Positions 13,581-26,164 are shown, numbered from the stretch's first letter. The stretch: 64,000 bases of DNA from Anaeramoeba flamelloides (GCA_027625915.1 JANTQA010000033.1:3782001-3846000); one strand, 5' to 3'. Notes: a model not told the origin generated them from the letters alone. Numbers and translations: made by a program.

Positions 13581-14249
13581 CTTTACTTCAAAGAAACATA
13601 AACCTTCTTGAAATCCAATATTAATATTTTAAGGTGGATTTTTGCAATGGTGAAAATGTTGATAAAAACACTTTTTAAAATAGTTCAATAATCTTTGTTT
13701 AATATATCCACCCATAATTTCTTTAACTGAAAAAAATGAAAATTTTTCAGTTTTGATAATCAGATCCTTCCTAAAAATAGGTTTTATTTTTTAATTATTT
13801 CCATTTGAAATCTATAAACACAAAACAATCCTATAGCTGTTCTAAATATTTGTTTAGAGTTATTTTTACAAGTTTGAAATGTTTTCACAATTTGAATTTT
13901 GCTTGAAAACCCCTTAAAGTCATTCATTATTTGAAAATTTTCATTCAAAGATTTACTTATAATTTTCTAATTTTGTTTTTAACTCTAAAAATAGTTTTTT
14001 TTTTGTCCACTTTCTTCACAATGAAAATTCTTTTTGAGTGGTGAACGTGAAATAACATAATAAACCATCACTCCCAAGAGATGGAACATTGTTCTTAAGA
14101 CTCTTATTCTGAGGTTTGATAAATAATAAAAATATAAAAAAAAAATAAAGTCTTTTAAATAATTAATTTTAGAAAACTCATAAAATTTGTGATTGAAAAC
14201 TTGAATAAATCATAAAATCAATCAAAAAATCCAAAATGAAGAAACTGTA

Positions 14250-14427
14250 AAATGTGATATTCACGAAAACGAATCTCCCTGACTTTTATTAAACTTTCAG
14301 CAATTTTCATACTTTCAAATACTTTCAGACTATTTGCAAACCTTTCAAACACTTACTTGCTATTTTAAAGTTAAAATAAGTTGTAAAAGTGATAAAGTTT
14401 GATAAAAGACCTGAGATTTTTTCTCAA
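14250..14427. mobile_element. MITE family C, copy 1
   Basis: It shares TTTCATACTTTCAAA, CAAACCTTTCAAAC and AAAAGTGATAAAG in the same order with the element at 15259-15419. Its right border lies about 80 bp before the start codon of the RING gene, so it may supply promoter or 5' UTR sequence. The left boundary is approximate. Confidence 0.6.
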
Positions 14428-14508
14428 GTTTTGGTTGTCGTGAGATTTATTTTTTCAATTGTCACAAAGCAAAAATTTTTTTTGATTAAAAATTTTTCAA
14501 CATTTTTG

Positions 14509-17500
14509 ATGGGATCCAAAGAATCAAAAAAAAAGATCAACAAAGCAACAAAATTTTCTTTCAAAAAAGCAAGAAAGAGAAATTTCAAACCTACACATGA
14601 AATCTATTCGAATGTGAAATGGAAAAAATCTCAAGTCAAAAAGGTTATTCGCAAAAAAAAACTTTCCCCAATTTTTTTACCAAGTGATAAACAAGGTGGG
14701 TGTTCAATTGTAGAGTGCCCAATTTGTAGATATTGTAAGAACTATTTTTTTTGGATCTTTTTGTTTTTTAATTCTTACTGTTTTTATCAAACTGATCTTT
14801 TTAATTTGATCATTAAAACATTTTTTAAAAATCAAAAAAAAATCTGATTATTATTTTTTCATAGTTTTTCCAGTAGTAAACCTTACTGCTTGTTGTAAGA
14901 AACCGATTTGTACTGAATGTTATCTTCAAATCTGTCCACAGCTTATATCCGAATCTTCAGATCGGTATGTAACTAATTTCTGGCTTTCTCTTTATCTTTG
15001 TCTGTTTCTGTTGTATATTTTCTTTTTTTTTTTTTTTTTTTTGGATCTTTTATAGATCTCCAAATTATTACCTTCAAATTGATAACTATTTTTCATGTTC
15101 AAAAACCTACTCAAGATCTTTTCATTTCAAAATTATTCTCTTGACCTTTAGGGTGTCTCTTTGAATTTTCAAGATTCCCTCTCTTTTAATGAACAGAATT
15201 AATTGGAAAAAGTAATAATATCCTAACCCCCAAAAATGTTATCTCAAATACAAGAACACTAAAAAAATCTCATGACTTTTATCAATCGTTCAGCCATTTT
15301 CATACTTTCAAACGCTTTCAAACTATTTACAAACCTTTCAAACTCTTCCCTGCACTTTTAAAGAGAAAATGAATTGAAAAAGTGATAAAGCTTTGTAAAA
15401 GTCACGAGCTTTTTTTGAGCCAAGAAAAACCCAGATAAGGAAAATAAAAATAATATACAATTCCTGAAAGTTTCTCATATTGAATAAATTCCTTCTTTGT
15501 TTTTTTTTTAGTGAGATTTTATCAGTCTAACTGATCAAAAATTCTTGAAAGAAATAAATTTATCAACTTACAAGCAAAAGAATACGATTAGAAAGAAAAT
15601 CGTATAATAAAGGTTTTAAGCTGTTTGATTATTTTTAGAGAATAAAATAAATTTGATTTTAAGGGAAGCTAAAACCAACAATTTTCAAAAATACGTACAA
15701 TTAGATTTTTAAAATTAATAATAATTTTTTTTCCAATCGTTTTAAAAAATTGAAGAATTTTTTCATACTTTTTTAAAGTTTTTTTTTTAAAAAATGTCAA
15801 AACTTTGTGAGAATTAAAACGTTTTGAAGCCTTTCAATTTTAATAATGTGATGTTTGAAACTTTAAAAGTGGGGTAGGGGTCTGAGTAGGCTTTATTGGT
15901 AAGGGTTAAGTACTTAAGAGCTCTTATTCCGTTGAAGAGAGAGTTTTGAAATGACTAGATTTGTGACTCCTAATTCAAAGAGTAGTCAAAAGAACCGTTT
16001 AATTATAGTTATTAAACGTATTTTAAACACAATTTAGTTTTATGAGGGATACAAGTAAGAAAAAAAAAAAAAAAAAATACTATTTGTTGTAAAATAAATG
16101 GAACAAAATTTTCATTTAGCTTTCCAAAATTGTAATTTATAAATTATATAAACCATTTCAAAATTTTAATTCTTAAAATCAGTTTAAATTATTAATTAAC
16201 ATTTCAGAAATTGGGGGCTTGGAGAATTTATTTTAATTCTTGAAATGAGATTGTTTTTGTCAAGCTAAATGAAAATTTTGATCTTTTTATTTTACAATTA
16301 ATAGTACCTTTTTAAAGTTTTAATTCCTCACTTTATGAAAAGTTTTAATTCTGATAAAATTCAAAAAAAAAAAGTCAACACTCAATTAAAATAAAACTTT
16401 TAAAAAAGTCGAAATTCCGAAAAACTGATAAAAAAAAAAGTTTTCACTTTTTTAAAATAGCTGTTACGATTCTGAAATAAATATTTTTTTTGTTACAATG
16501 TATGTATAATTCAATAATTAATGGACCATTACCGATACAGTTGTTTTAAAAACGTGAAGACTTTTATAAAATGGTATCGATTTTTCTATTTTAAAAAAGC
16601 GAAAACTTTTTCAGATAAAAAACTTATCATGAGAAAGTTTTCTGTTTTAATACCTTGATGGCTCCACCTTTAAATATGAAATAAAAGCTTGGGTATGAAG
16701 TCAAGTACTTTTTTTTTAAAAAAAGTTTTCACTTAATCAAAATATAAAAATTTTAAAAAAGTTTCAATTTGGATAAAAAAATTTAAAAATCTTATTTCAT
16801 TATCCATTTTTGAAATTTTTGTTCTGAATGTTGAATAAGGATTTTTTTGAGTTTAAATATAAAAAAAACTATGGAAGTAACTTGTTATTTGAAATGAAAT
16901 GGTTTGAAAAAATGTCGTTCTTAATATTTAAAAAAAGGAAATTGAAATATTTGTTTGACATTTTTTGAATATATTAGTATTCATTCTCTTTCAAATTCTG
17001 TTTGAAGATTTATATTTCTTTAATTTACACATTTTAATATCAGTACCAAGGGTCTAACAATTGAAATTGTAAAAATTAATTGAAAAAAAAAAAAAAAAAG
17101 ATTATCACCAAAAGAGGATAATAAATAACAATTCTCAATTTTACAGTTATCAAAATTATAGAGTTTATATCCTAAACCTTTCTGTAAAATAATTATCAAA
17201 TCTATTTTAATTGTAAAGGGGAGTGAAGGTTCCCAGTTTCTAATATTTTTTTAGGAATTTTTATGTTTATTTTATTACAAAAACCAAATCCAAAAATTTC
17301 ATTGCTTAAAAAAAAAAAAAAAAAAATAGCATTAAAAAAATAAAATTAAACGAAAATTTTAGCATGTTAAAAATTTTCCAAATTTGAGATTTTAATTGGT
17401 AAACATTTGTAAAAGTAAATTTTTTTTTGATTTTTTGATGTAAAGCTTTTTATATCCATGTGAAATTGACTTTATGTTTTTAACAATAGATATTAATCAA

Positions 17501-18830
17501 GTTTGGGATATTTAAGTTCCCAATAGCTTTTATTGATCAGCCAAAAAATAAGTCCACAAATATTTGAAAAATTTTCCTTTTCACTAACATTTTTCAATTA
17601 AAATCCATTTTAAAATTACAATCAATTAAAAATTTTTCTCAGAATGGTAATATGAATCCCATCCACTCCCCTTATGAACTTTTGATGATCAACTATGAAA
17701 CTAAACTTAATTTTCCAAAGGCATCTTTCCATGATTTTTGGTCTTCTTAAGTAAACGGTGCTATTGGTTTATTGATATTTTTTTTATCAATTTATTCTTC
17801 TAAACTTCACAAGGCAACCTTTTCTTTCATTCTTATCCATTTTTTGTAATTTTTTTAATAATAAAAATAATTTCTTATTTTTCTTTTGGTCTTTTCTATC
17901 TATCTATTTCATTTTTTCCAAGAAAAACTATTGTTTGATTTCAAAAATTATGAAAGTTATAATCAAGTGATTACCCACTTAAAAAGTTTATTGTGTGTGA
18001 TCGGATGAATTTTAATCTTTTGTGTAAACTTATCTTTCATTCGATAATAATAATAATAACAATAATAATAATAAACAAATATTTTTATCAGATAAAAAGA
18101 GAATACGTTTGCCTTTGAATACATGGATAAATTTGATATCCAAAAATTTCTCTACAACAGAAATTATTGGTCATTTTTATTTATTTTTTTTTAACTGATC
18201 CGAAATAGAAATACTCATTTTTTTTATCTTTCATAAATAATATTATAAAATTTTTTTTCATAATATTTTTCCAATAAAAGATGCCCCTGGTGCCGTAAAT
18301 CATTTTTTTCAATCAGCTATAAAGAAAAATATCGCAAAAGGTTTTTAAAACAACAAAATAATAAACGTAATGAAAAGTTGTTAAAATTAGAAAAAAAAGC
18401 ACAGAAAAACGAAAGAGAGGAATTTGAAAAAGAAAGAGAAAAAGTAATCAAATTTTTGTTAGAAATAAAAGAAAAAGAGGAAAAGAAGGGCGAATATGAT
18501 AGATTTCGAGATGATGAAGAAAAAAAGCAAAAACGCCGTGAGTTTATCAAAGAAATTTTTGAGCAACAAAAAAGAAATCAAGAAAATTCAACAGATCAAA
18601 ACAATTTTAATTTTAATTTTAATTTCGAGGATAATAATCAAGTGATTCAAACCATTGGAGAAATTGAAGAAACACAACAAAACGAACAAGAAAACCAAGA
18701 AGAGGAAATAAATATAAATAATTTATATGACTATTTACGAAATCCAAGAAGACTTAGCCAATTACAAGCAAACCAATTGAATAATTTGATGATCGAAGAA
18801 GCTATTAGGTTATCAACACGGCAGAATTAA
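14509..18830 (+). CDS. SIP5/DA2-type RING-finger protein (3 exons), probable E3 ubiquitin ligase
   Basis: Exons 14509-14734, 14865-14964 and 18281-18830 give 291 aa. Intron phases are 1 and 2, with donors GTAAGA and GTATGT and acceptors TAG and AAG. Eight cysteines form the RING: C70, C73 (CPIC), C85, C86 (ACC), C91, C94 (CTEC), C110, C113 (CPWC). The upstream segment VKKVIRKKKLSPIF fits the conserved helix before the RING in SIP5 and plant DA2 proteins. Residues about 114-190 are a charged K/E/R helix, followed by an N/F/Q-rich stretch and an acidic C-terminus. The family transfers ubiquitin or binds partners; the target here is unknown. Start M14509 was chosen because MGS opens the conserved part and the upstream in-frame codons lie in a transposon; the MGS start would also allow N-myristoylation, as in SIP5 relatives (inference). 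Confidence 0.82.
15259..15419. mobile_element. MITE family C, copy 2
   Basis: 161 bp with terminal inverted repeats: CTAAAAAAATCTCATGACTT at the left and the inverse of CTCAAAAAAAGCTCGTGACT at the right. The interior matches copy 1 upstream of the gene. Non-coding, in intron 2 of the RING gene. Confidence 0.75.
16078..16306. mobile_element. MITE family D, copy 1
   Basis: 229 bp from TACTATTTGTTGTAAAATAA to TTTACAATTAATAGTA. The terminal inverted repeat is about 48 bp and the ends are TA. The same unit occurs at 42350-42585 and 45258-45489. Non-coding, in intron 2 of the RING gene. Confidence 0.85.
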
Positions 18831-21800
18831 AATTCTACTTCTATTTCTTTTTCTTTTTCTTTCTTTTTTTGTTTTTTTAATCTTTTTCGCATCTGTATTT
18901 ATTATTATTTTTGATCTGATTTTTGTAAATATTAATAATCATTATATAATTATGTTTTTTTCCTAATTCAAATTGATAATATTAACATTTTAATTTTTTA
19001 AAAATCGTTTTTTTCAAATTATTCCCATGATAACTTTTTAATTAATAACAACATAATTCAATTTTTGAAAAAAAAAAAAAAAAAATCTTATTAAATAAAT
19101 TCTATAAGAAAATACGAAATCAAAATGATTCACTAAATGAAATGACAACAATTAAGCATAATTGACAATATACCTAAAAAAAAATAATCCATTTCCAAAC
19201 AAAATAAAAAAAATCAACGTATTTAAAATTTTGTCAGAAAGAATAAAAATATATTCAATAATATATTGAAATTTTATGACGATTTATTGGATGACTGAAA
19301 GTTAAAGTCTACTTATGAATTTTATTTTAACTTGTCTCTTTTGAGGAACTCAACTTTTACCCTAGGGTTAATTCTCCAAAAAAATTTTTCAGACCGAATG
19401 GATAAACAGATCAAGCGATTGGAAAAACCAAACAAAAATATAAATTAAAAAAAAATTAAATAAGCAAAATATTGTAAAAAAAATAAAAATTATCCATAAA
19501 TTGTGTTAAAATGTATATCATGATTTTTTAACTCTATGAAAAATTTTGGATTTTGGTTTAATCATAAAAAACTAAATTTACATACAATAATTAAAAAAAA
19601 AATTATTTCAGTTTAGAATTGAAAATTCTAATTGTTCACAAAAGAAATTTTAATTGCATATATTAATAAAATCTTATCATTTATTGGGCGAATCAGTTAT
19701 GATTCATTTTAGGGCACTGTGTTAAATATGTGACTATACATTATTTATACACAGTTTAAAATGGTGTAAAAAATTAACCAATATCTAATGGTGATGATCT
19801 CTCTCAAACAAAAAAAACTTAACAAGACTTTTTAAGTAAAAAATAAATTAATATATCCTAAAAATGAAAAAAAAAAAAACGAGATTTTTTCCAATACTGA
19901 TTTTTGAATTTTTAAGCAAATTTGTGGTTCAAATGATTGGTTAGCAAAAGATTTTTATGATTAAAATATTCTAAAATCCGATATATTTTTTCTTTCTTTC
20001 TTTCTTTCTTTTTCTTTTCGATTGTTCGTAATTGTTTATTTTATTAGTCAAAGAAAACTTGAAAATTTAAAATTAATGGATAAGTTTGGGGTATAAATTC
20101 AAAATTTTTTCAAAAAAGTATATCATTTTTTTTATTTTTACAATATTTCGAATAAAAAATTTTTTAACCACAAATTTAATGCTTTTTGAAGAAAATAATT
20201 TTCTTATTTTTTTAATTGAAAAATGAAAAATTTACAAAAATGGGGTAATATTTAATATAAATACTAAGAATTTTACCACCTTTATTTGTTTCATGAATTG
20301 TGACAAAAAATTGTTTGTAAAAAAAACAAATGACACTTTTTTTTAATTGTTTCAAATAAATCTTTTGTTTAATTTATTTATTGAGAGAAAGGAGTAATCA
20401 AAGAAAAGTTTTTAAATAAAAAAAAGAAGAAGAAAAATAATTAAAATATTAAAGTATAAAATTATTATATCATTTACATGACCAAATAAAAAAGCATCCA
20501 CGTTCTGAAACAGGAAATAAATGTTTTGTTCTAAAGATATAATATTTTCATAGAGTATTCTAAACTTTAAATTGATTTACTTAGTTTTTTAAATTTCTTT
20601 TATATTTTTATATTGGTTCAAGTTGATTTCTTGAAAATTCTAAACAAAAAGAATTTGAAATTTTTTTAATCATTTTTGAAAGTATAAAAATACGTTCAAA
20701 TAGCAGTAAGAAATCCATATACCCCTTGACAAAATTGAGGAACACCTAATTCAGGAATATCGAAAATCATGTTCCCAACAAAATTATTTAAAATGAAACC
20801 AAATTTGGGAAAATTTAAATGTTTATTGAAAAATAGGAACATGGTTGAAGATGATTATTTACATATTAAAAAAAAAAAAAAATAATTTTGAAAACAACAC
20901 AAATTTTATCATAAATTATTCACCATCTTGAAAGAAAATAAACTAGATGTACATTTCAATAAAATATTCAGATTAAATTCCCTTGTATATCCCAAAATGC
21001 AATTATACAAATTATTTCTTTAGAAAACGATCGTTGATAGCACAAATGTTAAGATTTAAGTGTTTCCATAGGAATTTTTTTTTAAAAAAAACATAAAAAA
21101 AAAGATATATACGATTCGTGGGTAGCAATTATATAGTTTATGTTTCCCCAACTTTTAGTTGAATCCATATTTTTTTCTAAATATATTTAAAATTAATTAG
21201 ATTTTTTTAAATATATATAGATGTATATATAAAACTATATATATATATATAAAATAAATGTTATTTTCTTTTCTTTTTATTTTTTTTAAAAACTATATCA
21301 GAAAAAAAAATAATAACGTTTATATAATTAAAATTTTTATGTACCATTTAAACCAAAATGTACTGTATTAAAATAAAATTTATTATGAAATTTTTGATGT
21401 AATCCGAAAAATAAAATGAGTTGAAAATCTAGAAATGGAATTAAAACACTGTTTACTTAATTAATAATTCTCTAATTGATGTTACCAATAGATTGTAAGG
21501 TAAATTTCGAATGAAATTAAAGTCATAAAAAAATTATACATTAAGACAGATTTTTTTGGTATTTTTTTTTATGAAGTATATGCTTTCCTAGAATCACAAT
21601 TTTTGTACTTTAAATTTGGCTTTTTTTTTTTTTTTTGTTATGATCAAATATTGATCATATTGAAGTTATTACAAGTTATACAGGTTGTAAATAGCCAGGG
21701 TCAATCAATTTGAGTAAAATTGATACAAATAAAAGCAACCCTACTTTTTTGATGAATTTCATCACGAGTAAAAAACTTCTAAATAGTATCGATTAGAGAT

Positions 21801-22326
21801 GCTTATTAAAATATGTGTAATTTAAAGTTAATTATCGAAACCTACCAAAAAGTAGAGGAATTCACATAAAATTGATTTACTCAACAGTTGGAATCAAAAT
21901 GCGAATATTAGGAAAGTATAAAAATAAAACTTTTTTTCAAGATAATATTTTATATTGAGATAATTATTTTGTATTGGTAGATTTATTTGGTTTGAAAAAA
22001 CTTTTTCAAAAGATAAAAAAAAATGGATTAAATTTCATCGACTTTTTTAGTGTTTCAATTGAATAATGGTACATATTCTAAAAAAATATAAAAATAAACT
22101 TAATAATATAAACTATTTTTCATAAATTTTGACTCACTTTATAATGTTAAGGGGGTTGTTTTGAGGGTTTATTCCAGTATTCTTTACAAAAAATATTCTC
22201 AAATTTTTGGATCAGAATCATTTTTTCTAATTTTGGACATTTTTATTTTGCTTGTTCAATTTTCATTTTTTCTAATTTTTCAAATTTTATTTTTGCTTTT
22301 TCAAATTTTTGTTTTTCTTTTGTTTT

Positions 22327-22328
<2 letters not shown>

Positions 22329-22379
<51 letters not shown>
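22329..22379. repeat. Poly-T tract of 51 nt
   Basis: Longest homopolymer in the window: uninterrupted thymines after a TTTTTGTTTTTC-rich lead-in. A 78-codon reading across it is composed mostly of phenylalanine and is not a gene. Confidence 0.9.
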
Positions 22380-22386
<7 letters not shown>

Positions 22387-22544
22387 AGATCCTGTAGAAA
22401 AAAAAAAGAGATCTTCGAAAAGAAAAATAATCACTAAGAAAATTTCTACTTTGTAATGTCTTTTAAAATAGATTTAATTATTCATAAAAAATCTTGTTGT
22501 TCAACTTTTTTTCAGTGAAAGTTCAGTAATAAAAAATAGGTAAT

Positions 22545-22751
22545 GCTCATTTCAAAAATTGTGACTCACTTTTTTTTAGTTTTTGGTTTTATTTTTTTTT
22601 AATTTTTAATATATCAGGCTTTTATAGATTTAGAATGACTTAAAAGTTAATCACAAATCATATTTAGTGACTAATTGTTGTTGAATACTAAAGGATAATT
22701 TTTTTTTTTCGATTTATTATTTCAAGTGAGTCACAATTTTTGAAAAAGAGT
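22545..22751. mobile_element. MITE-like element with GTGACTCACTT ends
   Basis: TTTCAAAAATTGTGACTCAC (22550 on) is the exact inverse of 22724-22745. A third, diverged copy of the same end lies at about 22118-22140, so a larger element of about 630 bp is an alternative. Non-coding. Confidence 0.55.
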
Positions 22752-22909
22752 TTAGTTTTATCTCAATAAACATCTTATTTCAGGAGAAAATACTAAAATA
22801 TACACGATTTTTATATTTTCAATAAGTTTAAAAGTCTGAAATTTCACAAATATTATTTTTTAGCACAAGATGTTAAAATGTAAAACTATTAAACCTATTA
22901 TTACAAGCT

Positions 22910-23148
22910 TAAAGCCCTTGTATCAGTATATATAAAAAAAATGGCCTTTTTAGGTCATTTTTTTTCAATCTCCTTTTTGAAAAACTCCATGTTTAAAAGG
23001 CTGCTTGAAATGTAAAAATAATTACAATTCAAACCTAGCCAAACACTTGGTTCAAAACCATAACTTTAAGATATTCCAAAAAAGTTAATTTAAAAAAAAA
23101 TGACAAAAAAAGGACATTTTTTGCTTTTATACTGATACTAGGGCTTTA
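22910..23148. mobile_element. MITE with TAAAGCCCT ends
   Basis: 239 bp. The left end TAAAGCCCTTGTATCAGTAT is the inverse of the right end ATACTGATACTAGGGCTTTA. The ends are TA. An inner AAAAATGACCT / AGGACATTTTTT-like pair extends the palindrome. Only one copy is seen here. Confidence 0.75.
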
Positions 23149-24454
23149 ACAGTTGTTTCAACAACTAAAAATTTATCTACAAACATCAAATTGGTTTTTC
23201 ATCCCTTAAATATATACTTTTTGGTCTATTTTTTTGCACTTTTTAGTTTTAATTTTGATTTCTCATTTTGATTAGCTCTGTAAAAGTTTCAAAATTGAAG
23301 TAAATTCTTCTTAGTTAAATGCTTTCAACTGAATGGATTTTAGTGTTTTTTTATTTGAACCATGATTACATATAATTATGAAATAAATATGATTCTTCCC
23401 ATTATTTTAAACTTTGACAAAAAATAAATAAAAATATCAAAAATGACATAACATTTCACTAGCATGAAAAAATAAAATTGTAAAAAAAAAGTTAGACAAA
23501 ACTACTACTTTCCTTAACCTTTCATCTTGAATAATAAAGTTTATTCACAATATAATCAAAATTACAGAACTTTAAAATCTTGTGGCTATTGTATTTATTG
23601 TTGTTAGTATAACCAACTTTTTTTAAAAGTATCTAGTCTAGAAAAAAAGGCATTTTTCGGGTAAAAAACTACAAATAAACGGAAGAATGAATTATAGATT
23701 AATTCAACTTGGAGATATTTACGTTGATAGGTAATAACGAATAGTTATGAAAACATTGTACTCATCTAATAAAACTGAAACAGAGAAAAAAAATTACTGA
23801 TGATAATTATTGGAAGTGTCCTAGGTTTATTTCAAAAATTAAAAAAAACCTAACGGAAAATCAAAAAAAAAAGATTTTTTTAAATTTATATTAATAAATA
23901 ATTTCAAAATAGTCCAAATAATTGGTTATCAGTTTGAAAGATTTTTATTAAATTTAAAATACTTTTCAAATATATCCTTAGAACCTCTTAACTGTGTAAA
24001 TAAAAAGTTTCCAAATTTTATACTGTAAAATTTAAAAAAAATATTATTAAAACTTAAAAAAATAGAATTTTCCAACTTAAATTGTTAAATATCTTTAAAA
24101 ATATTTATTGATCCAAGATCCTTTATTAACTAATAGTGTTTATTATTAGTGAAGTTATCAAAAAGTGAAAAATTAGCAAATGTTTGATTTTTTTTTGAAA
24201 AAATTTTTTCATGATCGTGTTCTGAAAAGATCGATGAATTGTTGAATTAAATTTTAAAGTGATGAAATTAAACAATTACAAAATACCTGGCAATACACAC
24301 ATCCGTCATAGTATAAAATCAGATCTAATAACATTAATACAAATAAAAAATTAAAGAAAAAAAAAACTGAAATTAATATATCTATATATAATTTTATAAT
24401 TCAATTCCGAATCAAATATATATTTTAAAAAAATTATTAGTAAAATCAGAAAAA

Positions 24455-26164
24455 TTAATTATTTTTTTCTTTTTCTTTTTGAAAATTAGCATTTAAATTT
24501 TCATCATTATTATTTTGAATTTCAACTTTTTTCTTCTCTTCTTCTTCTTTCTTTTTTTTGCCTTCACCTTCCTTTTTCTTCTTCTCTTCTTCATCTTCCT
24601 TTTTCTTTTTCTCTTCTTCACCTTTCTTTTTCTTTTTCTCTTCTTCTTCTTTCTTTTTTTTCTCTTCATCTTCCTTTTTCTTCTTTTCTTCCTGTTCCTT
24701 TTTCTTTCTTTCTTCCTCTTCTTTTGCTAATTGCTCTAATTTTTTTACTTCTTTTAATTCATTTAATAATTCTTGATAATTTTCGATACATTCTTTTGGT
24801 TTCTGCAAATATCTTAAGAAATGTTGTTGGATCATTGCAATAGAAATTTCTTCTTCTGGGATTAATTCCGCAAATTGTTTGGCTAATTTGGTTTCGTTTT
24901 TATAAAATTTTAAAAATAATCGTTCGGTTTGTGGTTTCTGTGCCAATGGGAAAAAAATTTTCTGATCCACCCTGCCGGGTCTAATCAAGGCGGGGCTTAG
25001 CCTATCGATGTGGTTTGTTGTTAAGAAAAATAGCCTCCCTTCTTGTGAGCCAATTCCGTCAAGGCAATTCAATAGCCCCGAGAAGGAAACTCTGTTTTGA
25101 TCCTTTTTCTCGCTGGCCTCTCTTTGCACGAAGCAAGAATCGACGTCCTCCAAGAGCATGATGCAGGGCCGAGGTGCCTTATTAATTAAATTTAAAAGCC
25201 CATCGTCGTTAAGCTCGCCGTTGGATAGGGACATGATACAGATGGGGATGTTTAATTCGCCAGCTAATGCCCTAACGGTCGTTGTTTTGCCACAGCCCGG
25301 TGGGCCATAAAACAAATAGCCCCTCCTGAAGGGGATACCTAGCCTTTCATAGACCTTCTGTCTTTTTAAAAACTTTTTGCAGTCATCAACGATCCCATCC
25401 GAATTTCCCTCGGGCAAAATCACAAAGTCCATTTTAATCGGCTTTGTGTTTGAGGTGTCCTTGTCCCAAGACTCTGCCCACTGATCCATCACATAGATGG
25501 TTGTTGCTTGCTTTTCAATTAGCTTTTTTAAATTGACCACTTCAAGAATTAAATCCCGGAAAAAGGTTTTCTTTTTCCCATAGACCTCAAAAGTTAAAGT
25601 TTCCCGTTTAATGCTTTCGCTGTATCTCCCAATTCTTACACTAACTTTATTATTTGAATTTTCTTGTTTGTAGTCAAGCCACACATTTGTGTTTTGGTAT
25701 TGGAATGTATGTTGCCCATAGCCAATCGAAAAATAGAGCCTTGCCATCTCACCTTGCTTGTTCCTTCGCAAATTGTCATTGAGCAAAGGCTTCTTGATCG
25801 AGACTGTAGATTCGTCATCAGTGTTCGTGTAATAGTCATTTTTCGACACAAACCTCGACAATAACAAATAATTGTTTGTCTTGCGCAAATCAGGATGCTT
25901 CGTCAGCCACTCAATCAGGATTGGAAACAAGGAATTGTCAACACTAATCGTAAGTGTGGTCAAAACCCTTTGCTTTAAATAGCTTATTAAGTCTTGGAAT
26001 TTGTTATGGAGCATTGACGTGATATATCCTGCTACAGCAAATAGCACACCCATCCGGATCAGCGGATAGATCTGTTCCCAATAGCTTGCTTCTTTGCCTG
26101 ATCCCGTTTGGCCCATCAAGATCTGAAGGACTGAAGTAATAGTGTCTAAAAGAATAAACGACAT
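24455..26164 (-). CDS. BCS1-like AAA ATPase with charged C-terminal tail
   Basis: Intact single-exon gene of 569 aa. Residues about 33-52 form a hydrophobic segment (MGVLFAVAGYITSML), fitting the membrane anchor of BCS1, and 55-250 fit the BCS1 N-terminal domain. The AAA module follows: Walker A GPPGCGKT at 287-294, Walker B IMLLEDVD at 335-342, sensor 1 LTTNH at 381-385 and arginine fingers in RPGRVD at 395-400, all intact. Known BCS1 sits in the mitochondrial inner membrane and moves the folded Rieske protein across it for complex III; related proteins have other membranes and roles. From about residue 480 the tail is K/E repeats, unlike yeast or human BCS1. The family assignment is firm. 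The substrate is uncertain, particularly if the organism is anaerobic. Confidence 0.93.
   Translation of the reverse strand: MSFILLDTITSVLQILMGQTGSGKEASYWEQIYPLIRMGVLFAVAGYITSMLHNKFQDLISYLKQRVLTTLTISVDNSLFPILIEWLTKHPDLRKTNNYLLLSRFVSKNDYYTNTDDESTVSIKKPLLNDNLRRNKQGEMARLYFSIGYGQHTFQYQNTNVWLDYKQENSNNKVSVRIGRYSESIKRETLTFEVYGKKKTFFRDLILEVVNLKKLIEKQATTIYVMDQWAESWDKDTSNTKPIKMDFVILPEGNSDGIVDDCKKFLKRQKVYERLGIPFRRGYLFYGPPGCGKTTTVRALAGELNIPICIMSLSNGELNDDGLLNLINKAPRPCIMLLEDVDSCFVQREASEKKDQNRVSFSGLLNCLDGIGSQEGRLFFLTTNHIDRLSPALIRPGRVDQKIFFPLAQKPQTERLFLKFYKNETKLAKQFAELIPEEEISIAMIQQHFLRYLQKPKECIENYQELLNELKEVKKLEQLAKEEEERKKKEQEEKKKKEDEEKKKKEEEEKKKKKGEEEKKKKEDEEEKKKKEGEGKKKKEEEEKKKVEIQNNNDENLNANFQKEKEKNN

Larger units (their letters stand above)
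6853..14508. other. Intergenic block of about 7.7 kb with nested repeats
   Basis: This lies between the divergently arranged HSPA12-like (-) and RING (+) genes. No host coding region is supported. It holds a Tc1-type element remnant (7409-8112), an element of family E split by an insertion (9490-10744), two family A MITEs (10408-10610, 10941-11166), a dispersed inverted repeat (13098-13580) and a family C MITE just before the RING gene. Promoters for both genes must lie here, but none is recognisable in the AT-rich background. Confidence 0.6.
14965..18280 (+). other. Intron 2 of the RING gene (3.3 kb) with transposons
   Basis: Begins GTATGT and ends AAAAG. Phase 2 on both sides restores an arginine codon just before CPWC. 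It contains a family C MITE (15259-15419) and a family D MITE (16078-16306). Poly-A/T runs and AACAGCTATTTTAAAA-type end sequences occur near 16440-16610. No coding region is supported. Confidence 0.8.
18831..24454. other. Intergenic, 5.6 kb
   Basis: No host gene is recognised. It contains two MITE-like elements (22545-22751 and 22910-23148) and a 51-nt T run (22329-22379). The rest is AT-rich sequence in which I see nothing further. Confidence 0.6.

Noticed and set aside
14389-14508. Earlier start for the RING protein
   Set aside because: The 40 codons upstream of M14509 begin in a MITE and lack family similarity; MGS begins the conserved part.
22161-22397. 78-codon open stretch
   Set aside because: Mostly phenylalanine from the 51-nt T run; no motif.
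24515-24776. Open stretches on the plus strand opposite the BCS1-like tail
   Set aside because: They are phenylalanine/serine/leucine repeats, the antisense of the K/E-rich tail codons.
26100-26125. GQTGSGK near the N-terminus of the BCS1-like protein as a second P-loop
   Set aside because: The residue after Lys is Glu, not Ser/Thr, and the true Walker A lies at residues 287-294.
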